The translations under genes and the position numbers were made by a program. A model generated the notes under the pieces. That model did not search any database, had not been told where the DNA came from, and saw only the letters and a program-made list of their open reading frames with translations. A stretch of 9,368 nucleotides of DNA from Cryomorphaceae bacterium (lineage in GTDB: Bacteria > Bacteroidota > Bacteroidia > Flavobacteriales > BACL11): assembly GCA_949511925.1 (NCBI GenBank), contig CATEYX010000159.1:1-9368 (forward strand), given 5' to 3'. Of the stretch, positions 1 through 5,818 are shown piece after piece. Every line of letters starts with the position of its first letter. The first letter of the stretch is position 1.

Positions 1-144
1 CAAACTTTAGCAGCTAAAGCTCACCGTCCTCCTTATGGTAAAGATGGTGATTACTTTACAAAACCATCTGCAGAAGATATTTTTGAAAAAGTATATGAAA
101 TGATGGGAGAAGCAAATCCCTCTAAATTTCCATCTTTATACTAA
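1..144 (+). CDS. 3' end of an unrecognised gene upstream of murQ (partial)
   Basis: An open frame enters from the left edge and runs 47 codons to TAA at 142-144. The visible C-terminus is hydrophilic, begins QTLAAKAHRPPYGKDGDY and ends NPSKFPSLY, with a predicted amphipathic helix (about residues 25-37, EDIFEKVYEMM) between. There is no membrane segment and no T9SS sorting tail, so the product is probably cytoplasmic. I do not recognise the family. The stop codon abuts the murQ start with no gap (TAAATG), so the two genes are very likely cotranscribed and translationally coupled. A role in sugar or cell-wall recycling is possible from that position alone, but nothing in the visible residues shows it. 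Confidence 0.75.
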   Translation, partial: QTLAAKAHRPPYGKDGDYFTKPSAEDIFEKVYEMMGEANPSKFPSLY

Positions 145-951
145 ATGAATAAAATTACTGAATCCAATTCTAATTATGATGGTTTAGATAAAATGAGCAC
201 AGCTGATTTGCTCACAAACATTAATAGAGAAGATAAAACAGTAGCGCTTTTGGTAGAAGATCAGATACCTCAAATTGAACAATTAGTTAATGCAATCTTT
301 CCTAAAATGAAAATTGGTGGACGTTTGTTTTATTTAGGAGCTGGTACTTCTGGTAGGCTAGGAGTTATTGACGCTTCAGAATGTCCGCCTACTTTTGGTG
401 TAGACAATGGTTTGGTAATTGGAATTATGGCAGGAGGCGATAAAGCTATGCGAAAAGCAGTAGAATTTGCTGAGGATAATACAGATTTAGGTTGGGAGGA
501 TTTACAATCTCATAATATAAATGAGAATGATGTGGTGATTGGTATTGCGGCTTCTGGTACTACTCCTTATGTGATAGGGGCACTTAAAAAATGCCAAGCA
601 GAAAATATAACTACAGGTTGTATTGTTTGTAATGCTAATGCTCCTGTGTCAAAAGTTGCTAATTTTCCTGTTGAAGTAGTGGTTGGTCCTGAGTTTGTTA
701 CTGGAAGTACTAGGATGAAATCAGGAACTGCACAGAAATTGGTTTTGAATATGATATCTACTTCAGTGATGATAAAGCTAGGAAAGGTTAAAGGAAACAA
801 AATGGTAGATATGCACCTTTCTAATAATAAATTAGTGGATAGGGGAACTAAAATGCTAATGCAGGAGATAGGTGTTGACTATGAAGTGGCTAAAGCTTTG
901 TTAAATCAATTTGGCTCTGTCCGTAATGCTGCAGATAGTTACGATGGATAA
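145..951 (+). CDS. murQ: N-acetylmuramic acid 6-phosphate etherase MurQ
   Basis: MurQ cleaves the lactyl ether of MurNAc-6-phosphate to give GlcNAc-6-phosphate and D-lactate in the cytoplasm, the key step in recycling peptidoglycan sugars. The 268-residue product shows the family signatures in order: GAGTSGRLGVIDASECPPTF (65-84), the SIS-domain segment VVIGIAASGTTPYVIGAL near 130-147, and VVVGPEFVTGSTRMKSGTAQ around 178-197. By alignment to E. coli MurQ, Glu79 and Glu110 correspond to the catalytic Glu83 and Glu114. E. coli MurQ is about 300 residues. This one lacks part of the C-terminal helical region and ends shortly after NNKLVDRG, which I believe is usual for flavobacterial MurQ. The start abuts the stop of the upstream gene, and the last 8 bp overlap the next gene. 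No Shine-Dalgarno sequence is visible, as expected in Bacteroidota. Confidence 0.95.
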   Translation: MNKITESNSNYDGLDKMSTADLLTNINREDKTVALLVEDQIPQIEQLVNAIFPKMKIGGRLFYLGAGTSGRLGVIDASECPPTFGVDNGLVIGIMAGGDKAMRKAVEFAEDNTDLGWEDLQSHNINENDVVIGIAASGTTPYVIGALKKCQAENITTGCIVCNANAPVSKVANFPVEVVVGPEFVTGSTRMKSGTAQKLVLNMISTSVMIKLGKVKGNKMVDMHLSNNKLVDRGTKMLMQEIGVDYEVAKALLNQFGSVRNAADSYDG

Positions 952-1156
952 AGAAAAAATAATAGAAGGGGTGATGTGGCTTTCCGGATTTTCAATCTTG
1001 ATAATTCTATCTTCTATTACGTTGTTTGCAGGATTTAATAACTTACGTCAGGGTAGCTATACTGTTTTAGTAATAGGACTTACTTTAATTCCAGCTATTT
1101 TCTTTTGTGCTTACAAAGGATTTAAATTGATTCTGGATGTTATTTTCGAGAAGTAG
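944..1156 (+). CDS. small two-helix membrane protein, DUF6095-like
   Basis: This is a 70-residue protein with two hydrophobic helices (about 9-29 and 39-60) separated by a short polar loop (FNNLRQGSY), and charged ends MDKEK and FEK. It should sit in the inner membrane with both termini on the same side. From memory it resembles DUF6095, a family of unknown function often found next to murQ in flavobacteria; that match is from recall. I chose ATG at 944, inside the murQ stop context ATGGATAA, giving an 8 bp overlap typical of translational coupling. A longer in-frame version starting at TTG 911 would only add residues read from within the murQ coding sequence. The 3' end overlaps the convergent mnmD gene by 17 bp. 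Confidence 0.85.
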   Translation: MDKEKIIEGVMWLSGFSILIILSSITLFAGFNNLRQGSYTVLVIGLTLIPAIFFCAYKGFKLILDVIFEK

Positions 1157-1808
1157 TCTTATTTGCTCTTGTCATTTGCCTTTTGCCTGGAGGGCCGTCT
1201 AAAACTATAATTTCAAAATCAACTGCTTTCATGGTTCGTTTCACTACCCCTTTTGCACAGTAGGTTACTAAAAAACCATCTTCATTTAATAAATTATACA
1301 TATTCTGAAAGACTTCAGCTGTCCATAGTTCGGGTTGTTTTTCTGGAGAAAAGGCATCAAAATAAATAATATCAAATTTAGTTTTGCTTGTATAATTTTC
1401 TAAAGCAATTTCATTTTTTGTTAATCTAAAAAAATTATTTATTACATGTTCCTTCTCCCATTCACATTCGTGAAGTTGTAATAATTTTGATTTTTCTTCT
1501 CCAATTAATTCAGTAAAATTAAGCTGACTATAACTTTCTTTTGCAACAGGATATAGTTCAATTCCATGATAATTAATAGTAATTTCTTTTTGTTGTGCTT
1601 TTTGTGCTGTAAGCAAAGCGTTTAGTCCTGTTCCGAAACCAACTTCTAGGATATTAAATTGCTTTTTGTTTTCTGCCAGAAGTCCATTTTTAATAAAAAC
1701 ATACTCGGCTTCAACAATTGCTCCGTGTTTGGAATGATAAGTTTCATTTACTTCAGGGTTAAAAATGGAATGAGATCCATCATTAGTAATTACAAGCTTG
1801 TTTGTCAT
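1140..1808 (-). CDS. mnmD: tRNA (5-methylaminomethyl-2-thiouridine)(34)-methyltransferase MnmD
   Basis: MnmD transfers a methyl group from S-adenosylmethionine to 5-aminomethyl-2-thiouridine at wobble position 34 of certain tRNAs, the last step of mnm5s2U synthesis. In E. coli this activity is fused to an FAD domain in MnmC. Here only the methyltransferase domain is present (222 residues). Visible are the N-terminal DGS and YHSKHGA segment (10-30), the SAM-binding motif I ILEVGFGTGLN (53-63), the acidic GIEL after the second strand (82-85), the family signature YFDAFSPEKQPELW (149-162), and the C-terminal GPPGKRQMTRANK (205-217). The gene is monocistronic on this strand and converges on the DUF6095-like gene with a 17 bp overlap and no obvious terminator between them. 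The start at 1808 fits the N-terminus expected for the family. Confidence 0.93.
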   Translation of the reverse strand: MTNKLVITNDGSHSIFNPEVNETYHSKHGAIVEAEYVFIKNGLLAENKKQFNILEVGFGTGLNALLTAQKAQQKEITINYHGIELYPVAKESYSQLNFTELIGEEKSKLLQLHECEWEKEHVINNFFRLTKNEIALENYTSKTKFDIIYFDAFSPEKQPELWTAEVFQNMYNLLNEDGFLVTYCAKGVVKRTMKAVDFEIIVLDGPPGKRQMTRANKTTSRK

Positions 1809-1826
1809 TGGTTAGAAAGTTATTGG

Positions 1827-1834
1827 CAAATTTA
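1827..1834 (-). promoter_or_regulatory. possible -7 element for mnmD
   Basis: On the minus strand the bases read TAAATTTG, a match to the Bacteroidota -7 consensus TAnnTTTG, 18 bp before the mnmD start. No -33 TTG lies at the usual spacing; the nearest TTTG is only about 14 bp upstream. In AT-rich DNA such a match can arise by chance. Confidence 0.35.
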
Positions 1835-1931
1835 GTTTTTATTGAGAGCAAATACTTAGTTGTGTAAATTATTAAAATAATAAATATCGTTTTTGAACGC
1901 ATAAGATATTTTTGAAAAAGACAATTTTTAT

Positions 1932-1961
1932 TTTGTTTTCATTATTTTGAACGTATATTTG
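1932..1961 (+). promoter_or_regulatory. Bacteroidota-type promoter for the T9SS secreted protein gene
   Basis: A -33 TTTG (1932-1935) is followed after 18 bp by a -7 TATATTTG (1954-1961), matching the Bacteroidota pattern TTTG...TAnnTTTG. Transcription would start near 1967, leaving an A-rich leader of about 30 nt with no Shine-Dalgarno sequence before ATG 1999. Confidence 0.6.
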
Positions 1962-1998
1962 TGATAGTAAAAGAGTTAATAATTAAATAATTACAAAT

Positions 1999-3447
1999 AT
2001 GAAAAAGATTTTTACACTATGTTTTGGAATTGCAATAGCGGTTTCTTCTTATGCCACTCATCTTATGGGAGGGCAAATTTCTGCTACTTATTTAAGTTCT
2101 GATACAACAGGTTCGCATTACTATTTAGAATTAGATGTTTATAGAGATACTTTAGGAGTTCCAATGACATTAAACCAAGATGTGGATATTTTTATGTTAG
2201 ATACAAGTGGAAATTATAGTTTTGTTTCCTCACAAAGTCTTTCTTTTGGTTTAGGTGGCCCAGTTAGTTCTATGTCATCAGTATATGGGGTTGAGGTGTA
2301 TCATTTTACTGATACAATTAATTTTCCTACTAATGGCTATTACATGATAAAGTGGACTGATTGTTGTAGAAATGGAGCAATTATTAATATGGCTAATCCA
2401 TTAAGTGAAAGCATGAGTTTCTTAACTTATGTAAATGTGGATAGTGCTAATCCAAATTCTTCACCAACTTTCTTAGCTCCACCGGTTTCTTATTTACCAG
2501 CTAATACTTTATGGCAATATAATCCTCTTCCATTTGATCCTGATGGAGATTCTTTAGTTTGGCATTTATCTGTGCCTTTATCAGCTGGTATGTCAGTGCC
2601 GTCATTAGTTATGGGTTATGAGTTCTTATCGGATACAACTTATTCTAATGCAACGGGTCTTTTTTCAATTGATTCAATAACTGGTGCTGTTACTTGGGAT
2701 GCTAAAATGGTTGGTAATTTTGTAGCTTCTTTTGCTGTTGAAGAATACCGAAATGGTGTTTTAGTTGGAGCTATGAGTAGAGATATGCAATTTGTTGTTG
2801 TCCCTGACACTACAAATGCTATGCCTGTCATTTCTAATATGCAATCATTACCAACAAATAATTTAGGATATCCTTATATTAAAATTGCTCCTGGACAAAA
2901 CTATCAGGTTCATTTATTAGCTTCAGATGCTGATGTAAATGATGTAGTAAGCATGAGTTCATTTGGTGAGCCTTTCGGCTTAACTACTGCGGCATCTACT
3001 TTTACTTATTCTTTAACAGGAAATGGTAATGAAATAGAAGGTACGTTTGCTTGGACGCCAGATGTTAGTCAAGTTCGTTCAAATCCTTATTTAGTTGTAT
3101 TCCGAATTTCTGATAATTTCTTTTATTATGATGAAACAGTTCAGATTGAAGTAACAAATAATACTACTTCTTTTGAAGAAGTAGATGATTTTAAAGTTCA
3201 TGATATTTATCCTAATCCGGCAAACACTAGCTATACATTGCCATTAAGTTTGACTAAAGGAAAGGATATTGAGGTTAGTATTTATAATGTTTTAGGAGTT
3301 AAGGTCTCTTCTAAGCGGTTGAATCTTTCAGCTGGAAATCATATGATAGTTACGCCTTTTGATTTAAAAAATGGACAGTACTTTGTTAATATTACCGATG
3401 GTAATGGATTAACAGTTGTAACTAAAAAATTACTTGTGGTTAAGTAA
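1999..3447 (+). CDS. secreted T9SS protein with CCRNG N-terminal region and type A sorting domain
   Basis: This is a 482-residue exported protein. Residues 1-19 (MKKIF...SSYA) are a Sec signal peptide, with cleavage expected before THLMGGQ. The N-terminal module carries THLMGGQ, YRDTLG and WTDCCRNG (Cys122-Cys123), resembling a beta-rich region seen at the start of many large Bacteroidota surface proteins. Two Ig/cadherin-like segments follow: one with DPDGDSLVW and ITGAVTWD, the second with SDADVNDVVS and GTFAWTPD. Residues 402-482 form a classic T9SS type A sorting domain (DIYPNP, then SIYNVLGVKVSS, then GQYFVNITDG, ending KKLLVVK), which directs passage across the outer membrane and anchoring or release. 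No enzyme motif is visible, so a structural, adhesive or surface role is likely. The gene is a single-gene unit with its own promoter upstream and a strong terminator after it. Confidence 0.85.
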   Translation: MKKIFTLCFGIAIAVSSYATHLMGGQISATYLSSDTTGSHYYLELDVYRDTLGVPMTLNQDVDIFMLDTSGNYSFVSSQSLSFGLGGPVSSMSSVYGVEVYHFTDTINFPTNGYYMIKWTDCCRNGAIINMANPLSESMSFLTYVNVDSANPNSSPTFLAPPVSYLPANTLWQYNPLPFDPDGDSLVWHLSVPLSAGMSVPSLVMGYEFLSDTTYSNATGLFSIDSITGAVTWDAKMVGNFVASFAVEEYRNGVLVGAMSRDMQFVVVPDTTNAMPVISNMQSLPTNNLGYPYIKIAPGQNYQVHLLASDADVNDVVSMSSFGEPFGLTTAASTFTYSLTGNGNEIEGTFAWTPDVSQVRSNPYLVVFRISDNFFYYDETVQIEVTNNTTSFEEVDDFKVHDIYPNPANTSYTLPLSLTKGKDIEVSIYNVLGVKVSSKRLNLSAGNHMIVTPFDLKNGQYFVNITDGNGLTVVTKKLLVVK

Positions 3448-3472
3448 ACTTGTTTCATAGTTTTTTAGGTTG

Positions 3473-3501
3473 AAAAAGAGGGGTATATCCCCTCTTTTTT
3501 T
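3473..3501 (+). terminator. intrinsic terminator after the T9SS protein gene
   Basis: A perfect 11 bp stem pairs 3473-3483 (AAAAAGAGGGG) with 3489-3499 around a 5-base TATAT loop and runs into a T-tract ending at 3501. It lies 25 bp after the stop codon at 3447. The A-rich 5' arm also gives a short T-tract on the opposite strand, but the gene arrangement needs it only for plus-strand transcription. Confidence 0.9.
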
Positions 3502-3502
3502 A

Positions 3503-3510
3503 TATTTTTG
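3503..3510 (+). promoter_or_regulatory. possible -7 element for ilvE
   Basis: TATTTTTG fits TAnnTTTG and lies 30 bp before ATG 3541, so transcription would begin near 3517. The region where a -33 TTG should lie is filled by the upstream terminator hairpin, and the nearest TTG (3470-3472) is 30 bp away. The call is therefore weak, but ilvE does need a promoter somewhere after the strong terminator. Confidence 0.4.
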
Positions 3511-3540
3511 CAGCACTTTTAAAACAAGGAATACCTACTT

Positions 3541-4590
3541 ATGAAAGTTACAAAAACAAGTATATCAAAACTAAATACAACTGATTTTTCAAATTTGCCT
3601 TTTGGTACAGTTTTTTCTGATCATATGCTTATTTGTAATTATAAAGATGGTAAATGGAATGAGCCAGAAATTCTGCCTTACGGACCAATTCCTATGCCTC
3701 CAGGCGCTCAGGTTTTACATTATGGTCAATCTGTTTTTGAAGGAATGAAAGCTTTTAAAAACAATTCAAACGAAATATTACTTTTCAGAAAGGAAGAAAA
3801 TTTTAAGCGATTAAATCAATCAGCTGAACGCTTGTCAATTCCAGTAATTGAGGAGAGTATTTTTATGAATGGCTTAGATAATTTATTAAAAATTGATAGT
3901 GAGTGGTGTAAAGCTGAACAAGGCTATTCATTGTATATTCGTCCTTTTATTTTTGCGTCAGGTGAGTGTGTGAAAGCATCGGCATCAGAAGAGTATACAT
4001 TTATTATTATTACTTCTCCAACTACAAAGTATTATGCAGGTGAAATGAATGTAGTAGTTGAAGAGCATTATACTAGAGCTCCTCAAGGTGGGGTTGGTTA
4101 TGCAAAAGCTGCAGGAAATTATGCAGCTTCATTTTACCCTACAAAACAAGCAAATGCAAAAGGTTTTCAGCAATTAATATGGACTGATGCAAAAGAACAT
4201 AAATATATTGAGGAATCAGGAACAATGAATATTTGGTTCAGAATAGGAGATGTTTTAATTACACCTGCGCTTTCCGATAGTATTTTAGGAGGAATAACAA
4301 GAGATAGTATTGTTGCTTTAGCAAAAGATAATGGAATTAAGGTTGAACAAAGAAGAATCCTGATCACTGAAGTAATTGGAGCTTTTAATAACGGAACGCT
4401 TAAGGAAGCTTTTGGTACAGGTACTGCTGTTACTGTCAATCCAATTAATACAATTACTTTTCGTGATGAAAGAATGGTTATTGAACAGCAAGCTGATTCT
4501 TTTGCCTTGAAATTGAAACAACAGCTTCAGGGAATCCAAAAGGGGAGTATTGATGATACTTATAATTGGACTTCTAAAGTAACGGCTTAA
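3541..4590 (+). CDS. ilvE: branched-chain amino acid aminotransferase
   Basis: IlvE is a PLP enzyme that reversibly transaminates 2-oxoglutarate with leucine, isoleucine or valine, the last step of their synthesis and first step of their breakdown, in the cytoplasm. The 349-residue product is a fold-type IV aminotransferase of the long form that resembles eukaryotic BCATs. Seen in order are FSDHMLICNYKDGKW near the N-terminus, the LHYGQSVFEGMKAFK segment (around 60-75), YIRPFIFASGE, the PLP-lysine segment YAKAAGNYAAS with Lys189 as the Schiff-base residue, YIEESGTMN (222-230) near the cofactor phosphate, and the glycine-rich FGTGTAVTV near the C-terminus. It is transcribed alone after a strong terminator. 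Its stop codon overlaps that of the convergent acetyltransferase gene by 4 bp. It could have broader substrate use, but the family assignment is firm. Confidence 0.95.
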   Translation: MKVTKTSISKLNTTDFSNLPFGTVFSDHMLICNYKDGKWNEPEILPYGPIPMPPGAQVLHYGQSVFEGMKAFKNNSNEILLFRKEENFKRLNQSAERLSIPVIEESIFMNGLDNLLKIDSEWCKAEQGYSLYIRPFIFASGECVKASASEEYTFIIITSPTTKYYAGEMNVVVEEHYTRAPQGGVGYAKAAGNYAASFYPTKQANAKGFQQLIWTDAKEHKYIEESGTMNIWFRIGDVLITPALSDSILGGITRDSIVALAKDNGIKVEQRRILITEVIGAFNNGTLKEAFGTGTAVTVNPINTITFRDERMVIEQQADSFALKLKQQLQGIQKGSIDDTYNWTSKVTA

Positions 4591-5012
4591 GCTTTATACT
4601 CCATTTTATAGTGCATAATTCCGGCTTCTTCAAATATATTGCCTGATTTTTCAAAACCAACTTTTTCATAAAAAGGTGTAACTTGCTCTTGTGCATGCAT
4701 ATATTTTAATGCATTACTTTCTTTTATGTCATCTAGAATAGCTTTCAAGATAAGCATGCCAAATCCTTTTCCTCTAGCTTGTGAAAGTACAGCAAAGCGC
4801 TCGAGTTTAAAGCCACTATCTGTTTTTCTATGTCTGGCAGTTGCTAAAGGAATATCGTTTTCTATTAACAGAAAGTGAGTAGATTCCTCTTCAAACTCCC
4901 ATTCTAATTCTTCTGGACAATTTTGTCCAATTACAAAAACATCATATCTTATTTTATGTGCTTTTTTCATTAGTACTTCATTCTTAAAACGAAATTTTTT
5001 TATCTCAACCAT
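4587..5012 (-). CDS. GNAT family N-acetyltransferase
   Basis: This is a 141-residue single-domain acetyltransferase that uses acetyl-CoA. The N-terminus RYDVFVIGQNCPEELEWEFE (22-41) resembles the YjcF/ElaA-like branch of GNAT proteins. ERFAVL (71-76) is the strand before the acetyl-CoA site, and RGKGFG (80-85) is the pyrophosphate-binding motif A (R/QxxGxG). FYEKVGF (114-120) and the closing GIMHYKMEY are the C-terminal strand elements common in this branch. The acceptor substrate cannot be told from sequence; a small metabolite amine or a protein is possible. It is monocistronic on the minus strand, divergent from the yceI-like gene and convergent with ilvE. I see no clear promoter of the TAnnTTTG type in the 59 bp between it and the yceI-like start. 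Confidence 0.88.
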   Translation of the reverse strand: MVEIKKFRFKNEVLMKKAHKIRYDVFVIGQNCPEELEWEFEEESTHFLLIENDIPLATARHRKTDSGFKLERFAVLSQARGKGFGMLILKAILDDIKESNALKYMHAQEQVTPFYEKVGFEKSGNIFEEAGIMHYKMEYKA

Positions 5013-5014
5013 AA

Positions 5015-5047
5015 TTGTATTTTATGAAGTAAAAATATGTATTTTTG
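5015..5047 (+). promoter_or_regulatory. Bacteroidota-type promoter for the yceI-like gene
   Basis: A -33 TTG (5015-5017) is separated by 22 bp from a -7 TATTTTTG (5040-5047), at the wide end of the usual spacing. Initiation near 5053 leaves about 19 nt of A-rich leader before ATG 5072. This also argues against a TTG start at 5045, which would lie inside the -7 element. Confidence 0.5.
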
Positions 5048-5071
5048 AGCAATAAATTAAATAATAAAAAC

Positions 5072-5662
5072 ATGAAAAAAATATTTTTTACAGTAGCTCT
5101 AGCAATTTTGACAACTTTTAGTTTTGCAACTAAGCCGCACATTGATAATGTTAGTGTAAATACTAAGAATTCAACTATAAATTGGATTGGTTCTAAAATT
5201 TCATCTAACCATGAAGGTACAGTTAATATTCTTAAGGGTACTTTAAATATTGATCATGGAACCTTAGTTGGTGGTCAGTTTAGTATTGATATGCAATCAT
5301 TAGCAACCACTGATATGTCTGAGGCATATAATAAAAAATTGGATGGACATTTAAAGAATGAAGATTTTTTTAATGTAGCCGAATTTCCTACTGCATTGGT
5401 TGCAATTACAAGTGCTAAAAAGAGAGATGGTAATGATTATTATATTACAGCTGACTTAACCATTAAAGGAATTACTCACTCTATAAATTTCCCTGCAGTT
5501 GTAATGTTAAATGGTCTTAATTTTACGGCAACTGCTAATATTAAAATTGATAGAACTAAGTGGGATATTAAATACAACTCAGGAAACTTTTTTGAGAATC
5601 TAGGTGATAAGCTTATTCTTGATGAAATTGTTTTAGATGTTTATTTACTGTCGGTTAAATAA
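5072..5662 (+). CDS. secreted YceI-family lipocalin-like protein
   Basis: This is a 196-residue protein with a signal peptide MKKIFFTVALAILTTFSFA (1-19), so it is periplasmic or secreted. The mature part follows the YceI family: STINWIGSKISSNHEGTVN early, then KGTLNIDHGTLVGGQFSIDM, then the central LDGHLKNEDFFNVAEFP, then ADLTIKGITHSINFP, and finally FTATANIKIDRTKWDIKYNS with a C-terminal strand LDVYLLSVK. YceI proteins form an extended beta-barrel that binds long-chain polyisoprenoids or similar amphiphiles; the ligand here is unknown. I chose ATG 5072 because it starts a proper signal peptide and lies just after a plausible promoter; a longer form from TTG 5045 would put charged residues ahead of it. 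Directly after its stop comes a likely 51-codon gene in the same frame. Confidence 0.92.
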   Translation: MKKIFFTVALAILTTFSFATKPHIDNVSVNTKNSTINWIGSKISSNHEGTVNILKGTLNIDHGTLVGGQFSIDMQSLATTDMSEAYNKKLDGHLKNEDFFNVAEFPTALVAITSAKKRDGNDYYITADLTIKGITHSINFPAVVMLNGLNFTATANIKIDRTKWDIKYNSGNFFENLGDKLILDEIVLDVYLLSVK

Positions 5663-5818
5663 TTGACAATTTATTTACTAGTAATTACAGCCTTTTTATT
5701 GGCGTTTTTAATTGCTATTTATCAAAAAGTAAGAGGACTAAATTTTTGGTCCTCTTTTTTTAAATCATTAATTGCAGTATCTGGTGTTCTTGGTGTTATT
5801 TGGAAGATATTAGATTAA
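5663..5818 (+). CDS. probable 51-aa two-helix membrane protein (TTG start)
   Basis: Immediately after the yceI stop and in the same frame, 51 codons are open from TTG 5663 to TAA 5816-5818. The product has a hydrophobic N-terminal helix (about 3-19, YLLVITAFLLAFLIAI), a basic and aromatic linker YQKVRGLNFWSSFFK (20-34), and a second hydrophobic helix SLIAVSGVLGVIWKIL (35-50). This pattern of a positively charged loop between two helices is that of a real small inner-membrane protein. Against it, there is no ATG in the frame, and a terminator hairpin lies inside the gene. The 3' end overlaps the convergent ATP-grasp gene by 23 bp; convergent 3' overlaps also occur twice elsewhere here. I do not recognise a family. 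It might instead be reached by readthrough of the yceI TAA. Confidence 0.5.
   Translation: MTIYLLVITAFLLAFLIAIYQKVRGLNFWSSFFKSLIAVSGVLGVIWKILD
5731..5761 (+). terminator. intrinsic terminator downstream of yceI, inside the small ORF
   Basis: The arms 5731-5740 (AAGAGGACTA) and 5747-5756 (TGGTCCTCTT) form a 10 bp stem with one G-U pair and a 6-base AATTTT loop, followed by T residues to 5761. It would end yceI transcripts about 70-100 nt after the stop. On the minus strand the same hairpin is followed by ACTTTTTG, so it may also serve, less well, as the terminator of the ATP-grasp operon, whose last stop is at 5796. Confidence 0.8.

Noticed and set aside
74..91. 18 bp exact repeat AAGATATTTTTGAAAAAG at 74-91 and 1903-1920
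   Set aside because: One copy is inside a coding sequence as KD/EDIFEK-type codons and the sequence is low-complexity AT-rich; with only two copies it is probably chance.
567..800. Minus-strand open frame inside murQ
   Set aside because: It is antisense to the conserved MurQ core, with no supporting signal.
911..943. Longer form of the DUF6095-like gene starting at TTG 911
   Set aside because: It would overlap murQ by 41 bp and add a segment not resembling a membrane-protein N-terminus; ATG 944 gives a common 8 bp coupled overlap.
2640..2831. Minus-strand open frame inside the T9SS protein gene
   Set aside because: It is short, antisense to a continuous well-formed gene, and lacks promoter or domain evidence.
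4167..4539. Minus-strand open frames inside ilvE
   Set aside because: They lie opposite strongly conserved aminotransferase sequence and show no recognisable protein features.
4585..4592. GCTTAAGC palindrome at the ilvE/GNAT stop overlap
   Set aside because: It is only 8 bp with no loop or T-tract, and arises from the two overlapping stop codons; it is not a convincing terminator or binding site.
5045..5071. Longer form of the yceI-like gene starting at TTG 5045
   Set aside because: The codon lies within the probable -7 promoter element, and the extension would place polar residues before a complete signal peptide that begins at ATG 5072.
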